A stretch of DNA of 6,689 bases from Flammeovirgaceae bacterium (GTDB taxonomy: Bacteria; Bacteroidota; Bacteroidia; Cytophagales; Cyclobacteriaceae): positions 1-6,689 of the forward strand of contig JAKEEN010000168.1 of NCBI GenBank assembly GCA_022616575.1, written 5' to 3'. The notes beneath the pieces are model-generated. The model did no database searches and was not told the DNA's origin. It worked only from the letters and a program-made list of their open reading frames with translations. The translations under genes and the position numbers were made by a program. Of the stretch, positions 6,054 through 6,689 are shown piece after piece (positions within the stretch are counted from its first letter, which is position 1; each line of letters begins with the position of its first letter).

Positions 6054-6063
6054 CCTCAAAAAT

Positions 6064-6098
6064 AGAATACAGAATACAGAAACCAGAATTCAGAATTA
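6064..6098. repeat. Five degenerate 7-bp repeats (AGAATAC-like)
   Basis: AGAATAC, AGAATAC, AGAAACC, AGAATTC and AGAATTA run end to end for exactly 35 bp inside the 71-bp divergent spacer. The first two units are identical. This is the second intergenic array here with a 7-bp period; its unit sequence differs from the metK-leader array. Confidence 0.7.
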
Positions 6099-6110
6099 GT
6101 TTTTCAAAAC

Positions 6111-6118
6111 TATCTTTG
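6111..6118 (+). promoter_or_regulatory. -7 promoter element (TATCTTTG) for lysA
   Basis: TATCTTTG is a full match to TAnnTTTG, with only six bases between it and the lysA ATG. No TTTG-like -33 box is found at 18-21 bp; that position falls in the heptamer array. If used as spaced in characterised Bacteroidota promoters, the transcript would start within about three bases of the ATG, giving a leaderless or nearly leaderless mRNA. Confidence 0.5.
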
Positions 6119-6124
6119 AGGCTT

Positions 6125-6689
6125 ATGGAATTGAAAGACGGACGGTTTAGTATTCAAGGGCTTGCAGTGACTGAAATTTGTCAACAGGTTGGCACGCCTA
6201 TTTATGTGTATGATGCTGATAAAATTGTTTCGCAGATTAACACATTGAAGCAAGCTTTTAAGGGGCCGAAGCTGAGGATAAAATATGCTGTGAAGGCGCT
6301 CACCAATATTTCAATTCTTCGCCTGATAAAAGAACAAGGCGCAGAGGTGGATGCTGTTTCAATAGAAGAAATAAAGTTGTGTTTACATGCAGGCTTCCTT
6401 CCCGCTCAAATTCAATACACCCCAAACTGTGTTGACTTGGCAGAAATAGTGGAAGCTGTTGAACTGGGAGTGACAATTAACATTGACAACCTGCCAATGT
6501 TAGAAAAATTCGGTGCCCGCTATGGCCGTACCTACCCGTGCGGTGTTCGTTTAAACCCTCATGTAATGGCCGGGGGAAATCTTAAGATTTCAACCGGACA
6601 CAGCCAATCGAAGTTTGGAATCTCCATCTATCAACTTCCGCAAATTGTTGAGTTGAGGGAAAAATATAAAATGCGGATCAACGGACTTC
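6125..6689 (+). CDS. lysA: Diaminopimelate decarboxylase, N-terminal part (gene runs off the right edge)
   Basis: Translation from the ATG at 6125 stays open for 188 codons to the window edge and gives the N-terminal half of a fold-type III PLP decarboxylase. TPIYVYD (24-30) opens the domain. KYAVKALTN (53-61) contains K57, the expected PLP Schiff-base lysine. DAVSIEEIKLCLHAG (76-90), TPNCV (99-103), VRLNPHV (141-147) and GHSQSKFGI (158-166) are the family's barrel motifs in the right order. LysA decarboxylates meso-diaminopimelate to lysine, the last step of lysine synthesis, drawing from the pool used for peptidoglycan. Carboxynorspermidine or ornithine/arginine decarboxylases share the fold; LysA is preferred from the overall pattern, but the C-terminal substrate-specificity residues lie outside the window. 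No in-frame ATG occurs upstream. The gene diverges from the hydrolase with a 71-bp spacer and has almost no room for a 5' leader. Confidence 0.88.
   Translation, partial: MELKDGRFSIQGLAVTEICQQVGTPIYVYDADKIVSQINTLKQAFKGPKLRIKYAVKALTNISILRLIKEQGAEVDAVSIEEIKLCLHAGFLPAQIQYTPNCVDLAEIVEAVELGVTINIDNLPMLEKFGARYGRTYPCGVRLNPHVMAGGNLKISTGHSQSKFGISIYQLPQIVELREKYKMRINGL

Larger units (their letters stand above)
6054..6121. repeat. 11-bp imperfect inverted repeat bounding the divergent hydrolase/lysA spacer
   Basis: CCTCAAAAATA (6054-6064) and TATCTTTGAGG (6111-6121) are inverted complements at 10 of 11 positions. One abuts the hydrolase ATG directly and the other ends three bases before the lysA ATG, so both genes start just after TATnTTTGAGG. 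Between them is a heptamer array. The arms could be divergent -7 elements, an operator, or ends of a small inserted repeat; the sequence does not decide. Confidence 0.6.

Noticed and set aside
6057..6064. TATTTTTG on the minus strand as the hydrolase promoter
   Set aside because: Only three bases separate it from the ATG at 6053, so transcription would start at or inside the start codon, and no -33 box is present. It is reported only as an arm of the inverted repeat.

Overview
The window reads as an ordinary chromosomal housekeeping segment from a member of the Bacteroidota, most likely a Cytophagales-like lineage (the order is inferred). Three things support this. Promoters match the Bacteroidota primary-sigma pattern (TTTG, 19 bp, TAnnTTTG) rather than TTGACA/TATAAT. 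Start codons mostly lack Shine-Dalgarno sequences. The gene trio rpsU - tyrosine recombinase - short hpf is a familiar Bacteroidota arrangement. I found no transposase, phage gene, CRISPR array, tRNA or rRNA, no gene-free stretch above 300 bases, and no novel multi-gene system.

Layout. On the left, the 5' end of a UDP-glucose/nucleotide-sugar 6-dehydrogenase gene leaves the window on the minus strand (1-192). It diverges from an acyl-CoA dehydrogenase gene on the plus strand (335-1504). Next on the plus strand come rpsU (ribosomal protein bS21) with its own promoter and a strong terminator, a XerC/D-type tyrosine recombinase, and a short-form ribosome hibernation factor (hpf). A bidirectional terminator at 3184-3210 separates hpf from the convergent metK (SAM synthetase).

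The right part is a minus-strand block transcribed right to left: an alpha/beta hydrolase (YbfF/ABHD11-like), an overlapping RsmI-like SAM-dependent methyltransferase, then metK behind its own promoter. A 71-bp divergent spacer separates the hydrolase from lysA (diaminopimelate decarboxylase), which runs off the right edge.

How the genes work together. rpsU and hpf both act on the 30S subunit (initiation and hibernation), and the RsmI-like enzyme probably methylates rRNA using SAM made by the adjacent metK. The recombinase probably resolves chromosome dimers. The dehydrogenase (acyl-CoA oxidation), the sugar dehydrogenase (polysaccharide precursors) and lysA (lysine/peptidoglycan) are independent metabolic functions.

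The signals most worth a second look are regulatory or structural: a conserved GCCC/TAA/ATT block just downstream of four -7 elements, a near-leaderless lysA start in a mirror-symmetric divergent spacer, two 7-bp-period repeat arrays (one next to a GC-rich palindrome in the metK leader), a hairpin immediately before xerC, an rpsU without a usable Shine-Dalgarno, and the absence of the usual tRNA/tuf block after hpf.
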